From NCBI GenBank assembly GCA_019748055.1, contig JAIEQC010000044.1, positions 1 to 43,381 on the forward strand: DNA of 43,381 nucleotides, written 5' to 3'. Both the position numbers and the translations under genes were made by a program. Of the stretch, positions 15,285 through 23,076 are shown piece after piece (the stretch's first letter is position 1; every line of letters begins with the position of its first letter). The notes under the pieces were generated by a model that saw only the letters and a program-made list of their open reading frames with translations, was not told where the DNA came from and searched no databases. This DNA comes from Caulobacteraceae bacterium. Its GTDB lineage: Bacteria > Pseudomonadota > Alphaproteobacteria > Caulobacterales > Caulobacteraceae.

Positions 15285-17530
15285 ACCACGGAGACGCCGT
15301 CGCGCGCGAGCAGCCGGCGGGGCTGCACCTGCCCTATGGCCGGCATGTGGACGACCACACGATCGAGACGCGCGACGGGCTTCTGATGCAGACCATCCGT
15401 CTGCGCGGGCTTCTGTTCGAGACCGCCGACACGGCCGAGCTGAACTATCGCAAGTCGCTGCGCGACGCGATGCTGCGGGCGGTCGGGACGTCGCGGTTCG
15501 CCATGTACCACCACGTCGTCCGGCGCCGGGCGCGGCTGGATTTTCGCACGCCATACCCCGACGCCTTCTCCCAGGTGCTGGCCGAGCGCTGGGCCGACAG
15601 GCTGGACGAGAAGAGCCTGTTCGTGAACGACCTGTATCTGACGCTGATCCGGCGTCCACTGCAAGGCCGGCTGGGCCTGCTGGACCGGGCGCGGGAGATG
15701 ATCACCGGAGCCCGCGCGGACCGCGCCGCGTCGCTGGCGCACGATCTGGGTCAGCTGAGCTCCGGCCGTGACGCGCTGATGGCCGCGCTGGGCGACTATG
15801 CCCCCGCCCTGCTGGGGGTGCGAGAGACGCCCGCCGGCGTGCGCTCGGAGCCGCTGGAGTTCCTGTCCGGCCTGTTCCATGGGGACGACCGACCGGTGCT
15901 GCTGCCGCTGCAGGATCTGGGCGCACACATTCCGCGGCGCCGCGTCAGTTTCGGCCAGAACGCGGTGGAAATGGCCCCTTCCGGGCCGGACCCGCGCAGC
16001 TTTCGCGCCGTGGTCTCGATCAAGGACTATCCGGCCTTCAGCGCGCCCGGGATGTTCGACGACCTGCTGCGGCTGCCGCTGGAACTGACCATCACCCAGT
16101 CGTTCGCCTTCGTGGAACGGCAGGCGGCGCTGGACCGCATGAACCTGGCGCTGCGCCGCATGCGGTCGGCCGAGGACGAGGCCCTGTCCCTGCGCGCCGA
16201 GCTGACCCAGGCCAAGGACGACGTCGCCGCCGGCCGCGCCGGCTTCGGCGAGCACCACATGACCGTGGCGGTCTCGGGCGAGACGCTTGAGGAGGTGGAC
16301 AAGGGCGTGGCCGAGGTCGTGGCCACCCTGGCCGACCTGGGCGTCGTGGCGGTGCGCGAGGACATCGCTCTGGAACCCGCCTTCTGGGCGCAGTTTCCGG
16401 CCAACTTTCGCTACATCGCCCGGCGCGGACTGGTGTCCACCAACAACTTCGCCGGACTGGCCAGCTCGCATAACTTCCCGACCGGCTCGCCGTCGGGAAA
16501 CCATTGGGGCGACGCCGTCACCCTGTTCGAGACGACGGCGGCGGGTCCGTACTTCTTCAATTTCCACCAGGGCGATCTGGGCAACTTCACCGTCATCGGG
16601 CCGTCGGGCTCCGGCAAGACGGTCGTGCTCAACTTCCTTCTGGCTCAGGCCCGCAAGCTGAAGCCGCGCGTCGCCTTCTTCGACAAGGACCGGGGGGCGG
16701 AGCTGTTCATCCGCGCCGTCGGCGGCCGGTACGACCAGTTGCGACCCGGCCAGCCTTCCGGCCTGAACCCCCTCCAGCTGCCGGACACGGCGGCCAACCG
16801 GGGCTTCCTCGTGGATTGGCTGACGCAGTTGGCGGGCGGGGTGGACGTCGAGGATGCGGAGCGCATCCGCGACGCGGTCCGCGCCAACTATGACCAGCCG
16901 TCTGAGTTCCGGCGGCTGCGGCACGTCGTCGAACTCTTTCGCGGCGACCGCCGACCGAAAGCCGGCGATCTGTGGTCGCGTCTGCGCCCGTGGTGGGGAG
17001 ACGGCGAACGGGCCTGGCTGTTCGACAACCCGCTGGACCTGACTGATCTCGGCGCTGAGACCGTCGGCTTCGACATGACGGTGCTCTTGGACGACCCCGT
17101 CCTGCGCACGCCCGCCATGATGTATCTCTTTCACCGGGTGGAGGAGCGCCTCGACGGAACGCCGGCCATCGTCGTGGTCGACGAGGGCTGGAAGGCGCTG
17201 GACGACGACGTCTTCGTGCGGCGCATCAAGGACTGGGAAAAGACGATCCGCAAGCGCAACGGCATCGTCGGCTTCGCCACCCAGAGCGCCCAGGACGCCC
17301 TGGAAAGCCGGATCGCAAGCGCAATCGTCGAACAGGCCGCCACGCAGATCTTCATGGTCAATCCGAAGGGACGTGCGGAAGATTACGTCGACGGGTTCGG
17401 CCTGACCCCGCACGAGTTCGATCTGGTTCGGTCGCTTCCCGACAGTTCTCACTGTTTCCTGATCAAGCGCGGCGGCGAGAGCGTCCTAGCCCGCAGTCTT
17501 TGGTGCCCCACCGCCAGACAGTGGATCTAA
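15263..17530 (+). CDS. virB4: VirB4/TrbE-family conjugation ATPase, C-terminally truncated
   Basis: I choose the ATG at 15263 (MQLLPSLNHGDAVAREQPAG), giving 755 residues; upstream codons of the same frame are only overlap with virB3. The N-terminal domain (about 1-400) is VirB4-like. The ATPase domain has Walker A IGPSGSGKT at about 445-453 and Walker B IVVVDEG near 636-642. Later motifs include FATQSAQDAL and IFMVNPKG. The end is abnormal: after HCFLIKRGGESVLAR, where VirB4 proteins normally continue some 40 residues, the sequence turns into SLWCPTARQWI and stops. The break at about 17,490 looks like a recombination junction with the protease module on the other strand. The core ATPase motifs remain, but function is doubtful. 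Confidence 0.85.
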   Translation: MQLLPSLNHGDAVAREQPAGLHLPYGRHVDDHTIETRDGLLMQTIRLRGLLFETADTAELNYRKSLRDAMLRAVGTSRFAMYHHVVRRRARLDFRTPYPDAFSQVLAERWADRLDEKSLFVNDLYLTLIRRPLQGRLGLLDRAREMITGARADRAASLAHDLGQLSSGRDALMAALGDYAPALLGVRETPAGVRSEPLEFLSGLFHGDDRPVLLPLQDLGAHIPRRRVSFGQNAVEMAPSGPDPRSFRAVVSIKDYPAFSAPGMFDDLLRLPLELTITQSFAFVERQAALDRMNLALRRMRSAEDEALSLRAELTQAKDDVAAGRAGFGEHHMTVAVSGETLEEVDKGVAEVVATLADLGVVAVREDIALEPAFWAQFPANFRYIARRGLVSTNNFAGLASSHNFPTGSPSGNHWGDAVTLFETTAAGPYFFNFHQGDLGNFTVIGPSGSGKTVVLNFLLAQARKLKPRVAFFDKDRGAELFIRAVGGRYDQLRPGQPSGLNPLQLPDTAANRGFLVDWLTQLAGGVDVEDAERIRDAVRANYDQPSEFRRLRHVVELFRGDRRPKAGDLWSRLRPWWGDGERAWLFDNPLDLTDLGAETVGFDMTVLLDDPVLRTPAMMYLFHRVEERLDGTPAIVVVDEGWKALDDDVFVRRIKDWEKTIRKRNGIVGFATQSAQDALESRIASAIVEQAATQIFMVNPKGRAEDYVDGFGLTPHEFDLVRSLPDSSHCFLIKRGGESVLARSLWCPTARQWI

Positions 17531-17556
17531 GTACCGGCTTCCCATTTCGCAGCAGT

Positions 17557-18192
17557 TCATGTGATCAGACGCCTGATAGCGGCCGCGGGAACTATCGCTC
17601 TGCGTCCATCATCTTCGTGGCCAATCATCATCCCAACGAACATCCCGGAATGCGCGAACACAGGGCCGCCCGAATGGCCGACCAGGGTCGGCATCTGCCC
17701 AGCGAAAATAAGATGCGGCTCCGCCGAGAGAATTATCCCTGCCGCTGGGGTGGCGGGCGCGTAGGGCCACTTCGGCAGCTCTTGGCGATCCGGATAGCCA
17801 TAGACGGTGACTGCGGTCCCGGCAGTAGGAGCCGGAAGCTCATCAGTCAGGTCGATGCTTGGTAGATTGCCAAAATCTCGCTCACTGACAGGTACTGCCA
17901 TCATATCGGACAGCAAATCACTGTCCGGGTTGCGAAGCTCAAAGCGAAACAAAGGGACCCGCAGGAATCCGTCGGTGAACAGCGGCAACGTGAGGCTTTC
18001 GGTCGGACTCAGCCAAACCTGGAATGCTGTTGGCCATTCGAGCCAACGCGTATGGGGTTGGGACCGGGTCGGGGAATGGGCAGCCCCGACGAGAAAAATC
18101 TCACCGCCTCTGCGCGCGAGAAACGCTGTTCCGATCGAGTATTTTCCATCAGGCAGCTGATTGCTAACCGGCATCGCATGAACCGCGGACAC
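17557..18192 (-). CDS. Trypsin-like serine peptidase
   Basis: This 211-residue chymotrypsin-fold protease has a complete catalytic triad: His39 in VGAAHS, Asp96 in SDMMAVPV, and Ser174 in the signature GHSGGPVF. The N-terminal GTAFLARRGGEIFLVG is the usual strand before the histidine. There is no signal peptide, so it should be cytoplasmic. Stand-alone cytoplasmic trypsin-like proteases often act as effectors in defence islands, but no partner gene identifies a system here. The start is GTG, supported by GGGAGGGAC just upstream. Palindrome copy G lies 95 nt before the start. The truncated virB4 ends only 26 bp beyond its stop codon on the other strand, so this gene marks where the leftward array resumes. 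Confidence 0.85.
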   Translation of the reverse strand: MSAVHAMPVSNQLPDGKYSIGTAFLARRGGEIFLVGAAHSPTRSQPHTRWLEWPTAFQVWLSPTESLTLPLFTDGFLRVPLFRFELRNPDSDLLSDMMAVPVSERDFGNLPSIDLTDELPAPTAGTAVTVYGYPDRQELPKWPYAPATPAAGIILSAEPHLIFAGQMPTLVGHSGGPVFAHSGMFVGMMIGHEDDGRRAIVPAAAIRRLIT

Positions 18193-18287
18193 GATGTCCC
18201 TCCCGAGAAATGACTTGAGCCTAGCGGGCTCGGCTGCAACCCTTGCCCAACTTGCTTAATGCGAGGCTCGCACAGTCTGCCGTCCAC

Positions 18288-18317
18288 GGAAGTGCATTCG
18301 TCTCAATGTGCATTGAG
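18288..18317. repeat. GTGC-N14-GCA(T) palindrome, copy G
   Basis: GTGC at 18292-18295 and GCAT at 18310-18313 with a 14-nt spacer; the right arm has T instead of C. It lies 11 nt after the stop of the RTX/DUF4214 gene and 95 nt before the protease start codon. Confidence 0.6.
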
Positions 18318-18328
18318 CGTCTGATCGG

Positions 18329-21187
18329 TCATTGAAAAGCGTCGGAAGCCGGCAGCTGACGCCACACGTCGTCGACCTCGAACGAAAGCGGTCCGATCGC
18401 CGATGAAGACAGCAGGTCGAGCGCTTTGGCGAGGACCAGGTCTTCCGACGACGGCTTGAACAGCGCGTCGAGATCCAAGCCCTGTTCGACTGGGAGAACC
18501 TGCGCCCCTCCGTCCTTGAACCACGTCGGCAAGAACGCGTCGTCGACGAGACCGGGCAGGACCTGCGCGACGTCTGCGTGTTTGACGTCAAACATGCCGT
18601 CGCCGGCAGGCGGCAAGGTCTGCGGATCCGCATCGCCGTCGCGATCCAAGACCTCCTGCCGGGGCTGAATCTGCGGGGCTTCGAAGTCCTCGTCGCCCGT
18701 CTTGATCGTCGGCGCGATCTCAGCTGAGATCGACGTCTCGGTCGGTATGCCGCCGACGTAGGTCGGGAGCGTGAGGGCGCGATGCTCTGCGGACTCGGAG
18801 ATCTCGACCAACGTCTCAGCGCGCGTGATCGTCCCTGCTTGGAGACCGGCGACGTACGCCGCCAACCCGCCCGCGTCTGGTTCGCGGTCGAGAGCGATCT
18901 GATAGACTTTGGTCACGAACTCGACGTCGGACAGCCCGCCGTACATGGCCTGCCCCTCCGCCGACGCCAAAAACGTCGTGGCCACCGATGACAGCGTCAT
19001 CCCCGATTCCAGCGACGCGCGCCACGTGATGAGCCCGTCCTCGTCGGGCAACCGGTCGAACGCCGCGTCGTAGAGTCGAGCCAGACTCTCGGTGACGGGA
19101 TCCCCGACCCAGAGGCCTTGCGACAGCGTCGACCAGGTCAGGTTGCGGTGCTCTGGCGACTCCGCAAACACCAGCATGAGTCCGGCGCGCGTATTGCCTG
19201 CGCTGAGATATGACAGCCAGTCATTGATCTCGGTGTTCGATGGCGAGCGGTTCAGCGCGTTCGCATAAAGCCTCTGGATGTACTGGATGTCGTTCAACGC
19301 GCCGAAGCGCGTGACGAACTCGTCAGAAGCCAGAAAGCGTTCTGCCATGGTGAGAGTCGTCACGCCGCTTTCGAGCGCGTCCAACTGAATGTGGAACCCC
19401 AGGGCGTCGGGCTCGCGGTCGAAGGCGGTGGAATAGAGACGCATCAGTTGCGCCGCCTGGCTGTCCGCGTGGAAGGTGACCAGACCGTCGACGAATGCCG
19501 CCGCCTCGATTCCCGTGAGGCTGTCCGCCCCCCCTTCGCGACCGCCGACCACCGTCGTCGAGTTGACCGTCTCATAACCCGCGCGCGCGCCGACATAGAC
19601 CGCGACGTCGTATCCGACCCCGCCGTCGATCGTGTCGGCCCCAAGTCCCCCGCTCACGCGGTCATCGCCGCTGCCGGCGAGGAGAACGTCATTCCCAGCT
19701 CCGCCGTAGAGCAGATCCACTCCATTCCGACCTTCGACCAAATCGTCGCCGGCCAGGCCATAGATGACGTCGTCGTCGTCGCTGCCGACCAAGTCGTCGC
19801 CTTCAGCGCTCCCCAGATCCACGATCACATCCTCGAACGCGAGCGCTTCGACGTTCACCACAGTGTCGGTGCCATCACGACCGATCACGGTGACGCGGTC
19901 GGCGCCGTCGTCGATCCGATAGCTGGTGCTCCGACCGGAAAAGACGGCCCCGTCGAAACCCTCGCCACCGTCGATGAAGTCGTCGCCCACCCCCCCGTCG
20001 ATGACGTCGCTCCCCGACAACCCGAAGATTCGGTCGTCATCCGCCGTGCCGAAGATGTCGTCGTTCTTGTTGCTTCCGATCAGTTCAGGTTGGGCCAAAG
20101 GCGCACCTGCCGCGTCGAACAGCCCATCCGAAAATCGAAAGCGTTCGAACTCCGTGAACTGAAGCGTTTCGCCGGTCGCAGCAGACGTGAGCGTCGTGAC
20201 GCCCCCCGACTGAGAAAACGACCAGATTTGCCGATCCCCGCTGAGCCGCACGACATCCACCCCGCCCCCGCCGTCAATCAAGCCGACGACCCGACCACCC
20301 CCACGTCCGTCATAGACGTCTTGCCCCTCGCCAAGGTCGATCAGCCCGACGATCCGCCCCGAGTTCACCAGAACGTCGTCGCCCGACAAGAGGTCGATGT
20401 CGCCACGTATCTCCCCAGTGTTGGAGATGCGCGTCTGCGATCCATTGTCGACGTACTCCGCAATCGCGACGTCGCCCGCGATCAGCCCCGCGTTGAATAC
20501 CTCGTTGTCCAGCAGCGAGTTCAGTCCCACTGAAGAGAAGCCGATAGCGCCCGCGCGAACATTCGGCGACGACGCGTCGGCCAAGATCGAACCTGTGCTC
20601 GAATTGATGATCGTCGCTTGTCTGGTGACGATGCCGAAGGCGCTGCCCTCACCGCTCATCGCGCTGATCACGCCGTCATTCTGAATCGTGCCGCTCACCA
20701 CATAAAGGCCCCAGGCCCGATGTCCGACGGCCGAGATCGACCCGCTGTTCGTCACTGAGAACGGCAACCAGTCGAGATTGGCCGCGAAGCTGTGAACCGC
20801 GATAGACTCCCCAGCGACCGCGTCTGCGCTGATCGATCCTGTGTTGATGATCGAGGGGCACCAGCTGGTCGCCCAAATGGTGCGCACGTCGCCTCTGTCG
20901 GAGACGGCTTGCATGACGCCATGGTTCTCGATGAACGCATTTTGCCAGAAGCCCCCGCTGTCGACGTTGATCAGCGAGCTGATTCCGAACGGCGGAATGC
21001 TCGGATCGTAGGCGGAGAGGCGACCGTAATTTATCAGGGAAGGGGACGGTCGAGAGAACTCCGCCGCTTCCAGGAAAATCGCGACGGTTCGCGTGTTCGT
21101 CGCCGCCACGAACTCATAAATGAGATCCGCCGCGAAGGTGGTCGTCTGATTGATCGACAGCTCTTCGCTCGTACGCACAGTCGGCAT
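18329..21187 (-). CDS. Large RTX calcium-binding protein with DUF4214 repeats
   Basis: The start is the ATG with GGAGGGG upstream (product 952 residues, beginning MPTVRTSEELSIN). The N-terminal third has repeated NTGSISA / NSGSISA / NDGVISA units, suggesting a beta-helix. Residues about 265-535 contain hemolysin-type GGxGxD calcium-binding nonapeptides (DGGVGDDFIDGGEGFDG, YGGAGNDVLLAGSGDDRVSG). Residues about 575-810 hold DUF4214 repeats, recognisable by LYSTAFDREPDALGF, LYDAAFDRLPDEDGL and YQIALDREPDAGGL. The acidic C-terminus is unassigned. There is no Sec signal, so export by a type I secretion system via the C-terminus is likely, as for other RTX proteins; no T1SS genes lie in the window. 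Probably a surface or extracellular adhesin-like protein. Confidence 0.88.
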   Translation of the reverse strand: MPTVRTSEELSINQTTTFAADLIYEFVAATNTRTVAIFLEAAEFSRPSPSLINYGRLSAYDPSIPPFGISSLINVDSGGFWQNAFIENHGVMQAVSDRGDVRTIWATSWCPSIINTGSISADAVAGESIAVHSFAANLDWLPFSVTNSGSISAVGHRAWGLYVVSGTIQNDGVISAMSGEGSAFGIVTRQATIINSSTGSILADASSPNVRAGAIGFSSVGLNSLLDNEVFNAGLIAGDVAIAEYVDNGSQTRISNTGEIRGDIDLLSGDDVLVNSGRIVGLIDLGEGQDVYDGRGGGRVVGLIDGGGGVDVVRLSGDRQIWSFSQSGGVTTLTSAATGETLQFTEFERFRFSDGLFDAAGAPLAQPELIGSNKNDDIFGTADDDRIFGLSGSDVIDGGVGDDFIDGGEGFDGAVFSGRSTSYRIDDGADRVTVIGRDGTDTVVNVEALAFEDVIVDLGSAEGDDLVGSDDDDVIYGLAGDDLVEGRNGVDLLYGGAGNDVLLAGSGDDRVSGGLGADTIDGGVGYDVAVYVGARAGYETVNSTTVVGGREGGADSLTGIEAAAFVDGLVTFHADSQAAQLMRLYSTAFDREPDALGFHIQLDALESGVTTLTMAERFLASDEFVTRFGALNDIQYIQRLYANALNRSPSNTEINDWLSYLSAGNTRAGLMLVFAESPEHRNLTWSTLSQGLWVGDPVTESLARLYDAAFDRLPDEDGLITWRASLESGMTLSSVATTFLASAEGQAMYGGLSDVEFVTKVYQIALDREPDAGGLAAYVAGLQAGTITRAETLVEISESAEHRALTLPTYVGGIPTETSISAEIAPTIKTGDEDFEAPQIQPRQEVLDRDGDADPQTLPPAGDGMFDVKHADVAQVLPGLVDDAFLPTWFKDGGAQVLPVEQGLDLDALFKPSSEDLVLAKALDLLSSSAIGPLSFEVDDVWRQLPASDAFQ

Positions 21188-21359
21188 GCGATACCCCTCC
21201 AAACGCAACCGTTTGTTGATAGCACTAGCCTCGGCGCGTGTCAGTTTCTTCGCGCCATGAGCGCACAGTCATGAGACCGTTCGACGAGCCTTCGCACAGA
21301 TGCGGCCGCGGTCGATGTCGACAGGCCGCCATTTCGGCTCGGCTGTTTTTTGGGGCTCG

Positions 21360-21545
21360 TCAGGCGGCCGACGCTGGGCTGCAACGCAGCTTTCGGAGCT
21401 CGAGCGAGGCGGCCATACGTTGGATCTCGCCGGGATATCGCGCTTCGATTTCGCGCACCACGGCGCGAAGACCGGCGCGCCCGTCAGCACCTTCGGCGGT
21501 GAGACCTGCGACCATTTCAATGAAACGCTCGGCGTGTTCCGGCAT
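21360..21545 (-). CDS. Small hypothetical protein
   Basis: I take the ATG at 21545 (MPEHAERFIEMVAGLTAEG, 61 residues) because AGAGG lies about 11 nt upstream; a TTG three codons earlier is possible. The product is a helical, moderately basic protein with no signal peptide or membrane segment and no family I recognise. It lies between the RTX/DUF4214 gene and the excalibur-domain gene, on the same strand as both, with 172 bp to the former start. Coding composition and the ribosome-binding site favour a real gene, but a short frame in GC-rich DNA can occur by chance. Confidence 0.5.
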   Translation of the reverse strand: MPEHAERFIEMVAGLTAEGADGRAGLRAVVREIEARYPGEIQRMAASLELRKLRCSPASAA

Positions 21546-21653
21546 GCTTTTCAATCCTCTCGAACACTGTCACCGATCGGAAATGAAGCTAGCCTGACGC
21601 GGACCGCCTCGGAAGAACATAACAGGAACAAATTGCAATGAGCTGTGGATGCG

Positions 21654-22202
21654 TCATTCGCACCCGACCCCATCCCCATCGCGGTCCAAGCGACGCGCAT
21701 AACCTGGATCCCCTCGGTACACCGGCGCCGCCCCCGCCGCCCGCGCCGCTGCGCAGTTTCGGTAGTAGGCCGAACCGCCCGAGCTTGTCCCGCTTCGCGC
21801 CCTGCCCGACCCGTCGCCTGCGCTTGAGAACGCGCGCACCTGCACTGGTGCAACGACGTAGTCGCGATCGAGCAGATCGTCCCTAACCCAGCAGTCGGTA
21901 GCTCGGTCGATCAGCGACCAACCGTCTTCCGATCGGATCACGCCGACGACGCTGTTGCGGGTCAGCTGCTCCACCGGAGAAGCGCCGACGCTCCCGCTCG
22001 CCCGACAGTTCGCGGTCGCCGGTCGCACGAAGCGCCTATACGCAACCGTCGTCTCGGGCTCGCTGATCGCATCGTCAGCGAGCGACGCGACCGTCGACGC
22101 GGTCGTCGGCGCTCCGTCCTCCGAGCACTGACCGATCAGTGCGAGCAACAAAGCCCCCGCCACCAGCCATCCAAGACACCCCGCATTTGACCTGCTCGCC
22201 AT
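21654..22202 (-). CDS. Membrane-anchored protein with C-terminal excalibur calcium-binding domain
   Basis: The start is the ATG giving MASRSNAGCLGWLVAGALLL, with GGAGGG seven nt upstream; the product is 182 residues. One hydrophobic segment (about residues 9-24) anchors or exports the protein. A Cys near residue 26 (ALIGQCS) could make it a lipoprotein. The middle part (about 60-130) with SVVGVIRSEDGWSLID and CWVRDDLL resembles a bacterial SH3 domain. The C-terminus is a clear excalibur domain: YYRNCAAARAAGAAPVYRGD followed by a calcium-loop-like LDRDGDGVGCE. Such proteins sit at the cell surface and bind wall components or calcium. It is the gene just downstream of palindrome copy E, which lies 80 nt before the start. 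Confidence 0.85.
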   Translation of the reverse strand: MASRSNAGCLGWLVAGALLLALIGQCSEDGAPTTASTVASLADDAISEPETTVAYRRFVRPATANCRASGSVGASPVEQLTRNSVVGVIRSEDGWSLIDRATDCWVRDDLLDRDYVVAPVQVRAFSSAGDGSGRARSGTSSGGSAYYRNCAAARAAGAAPVYRGDPGYARRLDRDGDGVGCE

Positions 22203-22282
22203 GCCGCCCTCCCCAGAGCCGCCGGCACCATGCTGCGAATTCTGGAGCCGATACAACCTTCGGTGATTTCAGAGGAGATCGG

Positions 22283-22312
22283 TGCGGTGCGATTGCCTAG
22301 ATGTGCACTGAC
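22283..22312. repeat. GTGC-N14-GCAC palindrome, copy E
   Basis: GTGC at 22287-22290 and GCAC at 22305-22308, with flanks CG and TGAC. It lies 28 nt after the end of the frameshifted third gene of the TIR operon and 80 nt before the excalibur-gene start codon. Confidence 0.6.
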
Positions 22313-22340
22313 GCGCCGCTCGGGCGAGACGCACGCTCCC

Positions 22341-22599
22341 TCAGTCCCCTTCGGCCTGCGCCTCGACCTCAACGCCGACCTCGCTACAGCTGGCGAGCCC
22401 GTAATCCGGCTCGCATCGAGGGGCGAGCTTCGAGCGCAGCCCTTGGGCCGCGAGCAGACTGTCTTCTGCAGCGGTCAGGACGACGGGGCGCACATAGGTC
22501 TTGAGGGACTGCACATTCGCTCGGGAGACCTGCGTCGGCAGCTGACCGTCAGACGCTCGCTGCCAGCCAAGCGCTGTGCAGGATGAACAAAGACAGCAT
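22341..22599 (-). pseudogene. Third gene of the TIR operon, apparently frameshifted small exported protein
   Basis: An ATG sharing its A with the previous gene's stop (TGATG) begins MLSLFILHSAWLAASV, a short signal-peptide-like sequence, then hits TGA at 22549-22551. From that point a different frame continues with protein-like sequence, SDGQLPTQVSRANVQSLKTY and later LAPRCEPDYGLASCSEVGVE, to a TGA at 22341-22343. The total of 259 nt equals 86 codons plus one base, as expected for one inserted base (or a sequencing error). The restored product would be about 85 residues with a signal peptide and two C-terminal cysteines. I know no family. Alternatively only the second frame is used, from a GTG near 22513. 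Confidence 0.45.
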
Positions 22600-23072
22600 C
22601 AGCCTGTCGGCGGCGCGGCCAGATCCACTTTATGCAGGACGCGCTTTTCGTCGCCATGACCAATGACGATCTGCCATTTCATGAAAGCCGCACTACCTCT
22701 CGCCTCGGGCAGTCCTGACTGAATGACGACTGGGACTGAGCGGCCAAAGCAGTGCTCGGCCATCGTTCGCACGATGAGCTTGGTCTCTTCGCGCACGACG
22801 ACGCCTAGAGCGTGACCGTTTCGATCCGGATCGGCGAGACTCGTCTCATCGATCTCAATCCTGACGTCCGGGACGACGACGCCTTTCCAGTTATCCGCCC
22901 CGCCGCTCGGGAAAGACCGGAAGGCGTAGTCGCCACTCAAAAAGACGGCGGTCGGCTCTCCGTCGCCTTCGCAGATCAGGGCGCGCGCCTCGTACTTTGT
23001 ACGCGGAAGGACGAGACTACCGGGCTGGGCGCTTGCGAAGTTGCCGACTGTGATTTCTTCGGGAGAAAGCAT
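22599..23072 (-). CDS. Hypothetical protein, second gene of the TIR operon
   Basis: This 157-residue soluble protein starts at an ATG four bases after the TIR gene's stop codon, with an AAGG motif about 8 nt upstream. The sequence looks beta-rich (GSLVLPRTKYEARALICEGD, GVVVPDVRIEIDET, FMKWQIVIGHGDEKRVLHKV), with no motif, signal peptide or membrane segment that I recognise. Tight coupling to a TIR gene upstream and to the small gene at 22599 downstream (TGATG overlap) implies a joint function. Possible roles are ligand sensing or regulation of the TIR protein. There is no sequence evidence for any specific role. Confidence 0.7.
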   Translation of the reverse strand: MLSPEEITVGNFASAQPGSLVLPRTKYEARALICEGDGEPTAVFLSGDYAFRSFPSGGADNWKGVVVPDVRIEIDETSLADPDRNGHALGVVVREETKLIVRTMAEHCFGRSVPVVIQSGLPEARGSAAFMKWQIVIGHGDEKRVLHKVDLAAPPTG

Positions 23073-23076
23073 CTCA

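Noticed and set aside
15272..17452. Long antisense open frame opposite virB4
   Set aside because: No recognisable domain; the plus strand has intact Walker motifs.
22510..22523. An eighth palindrome copy: TGCACATTCGCTC is shared with copy F
   Set aside because: Only one arm is present, inside a probable coding stretch, with no matching second arm.
22230..22586. Plus-strand 118-codon frame
   Set aside because: It lies opposite the more convincing third gene of the TIR operon, includes palindrome E, and lacks a ribosome-binding site.
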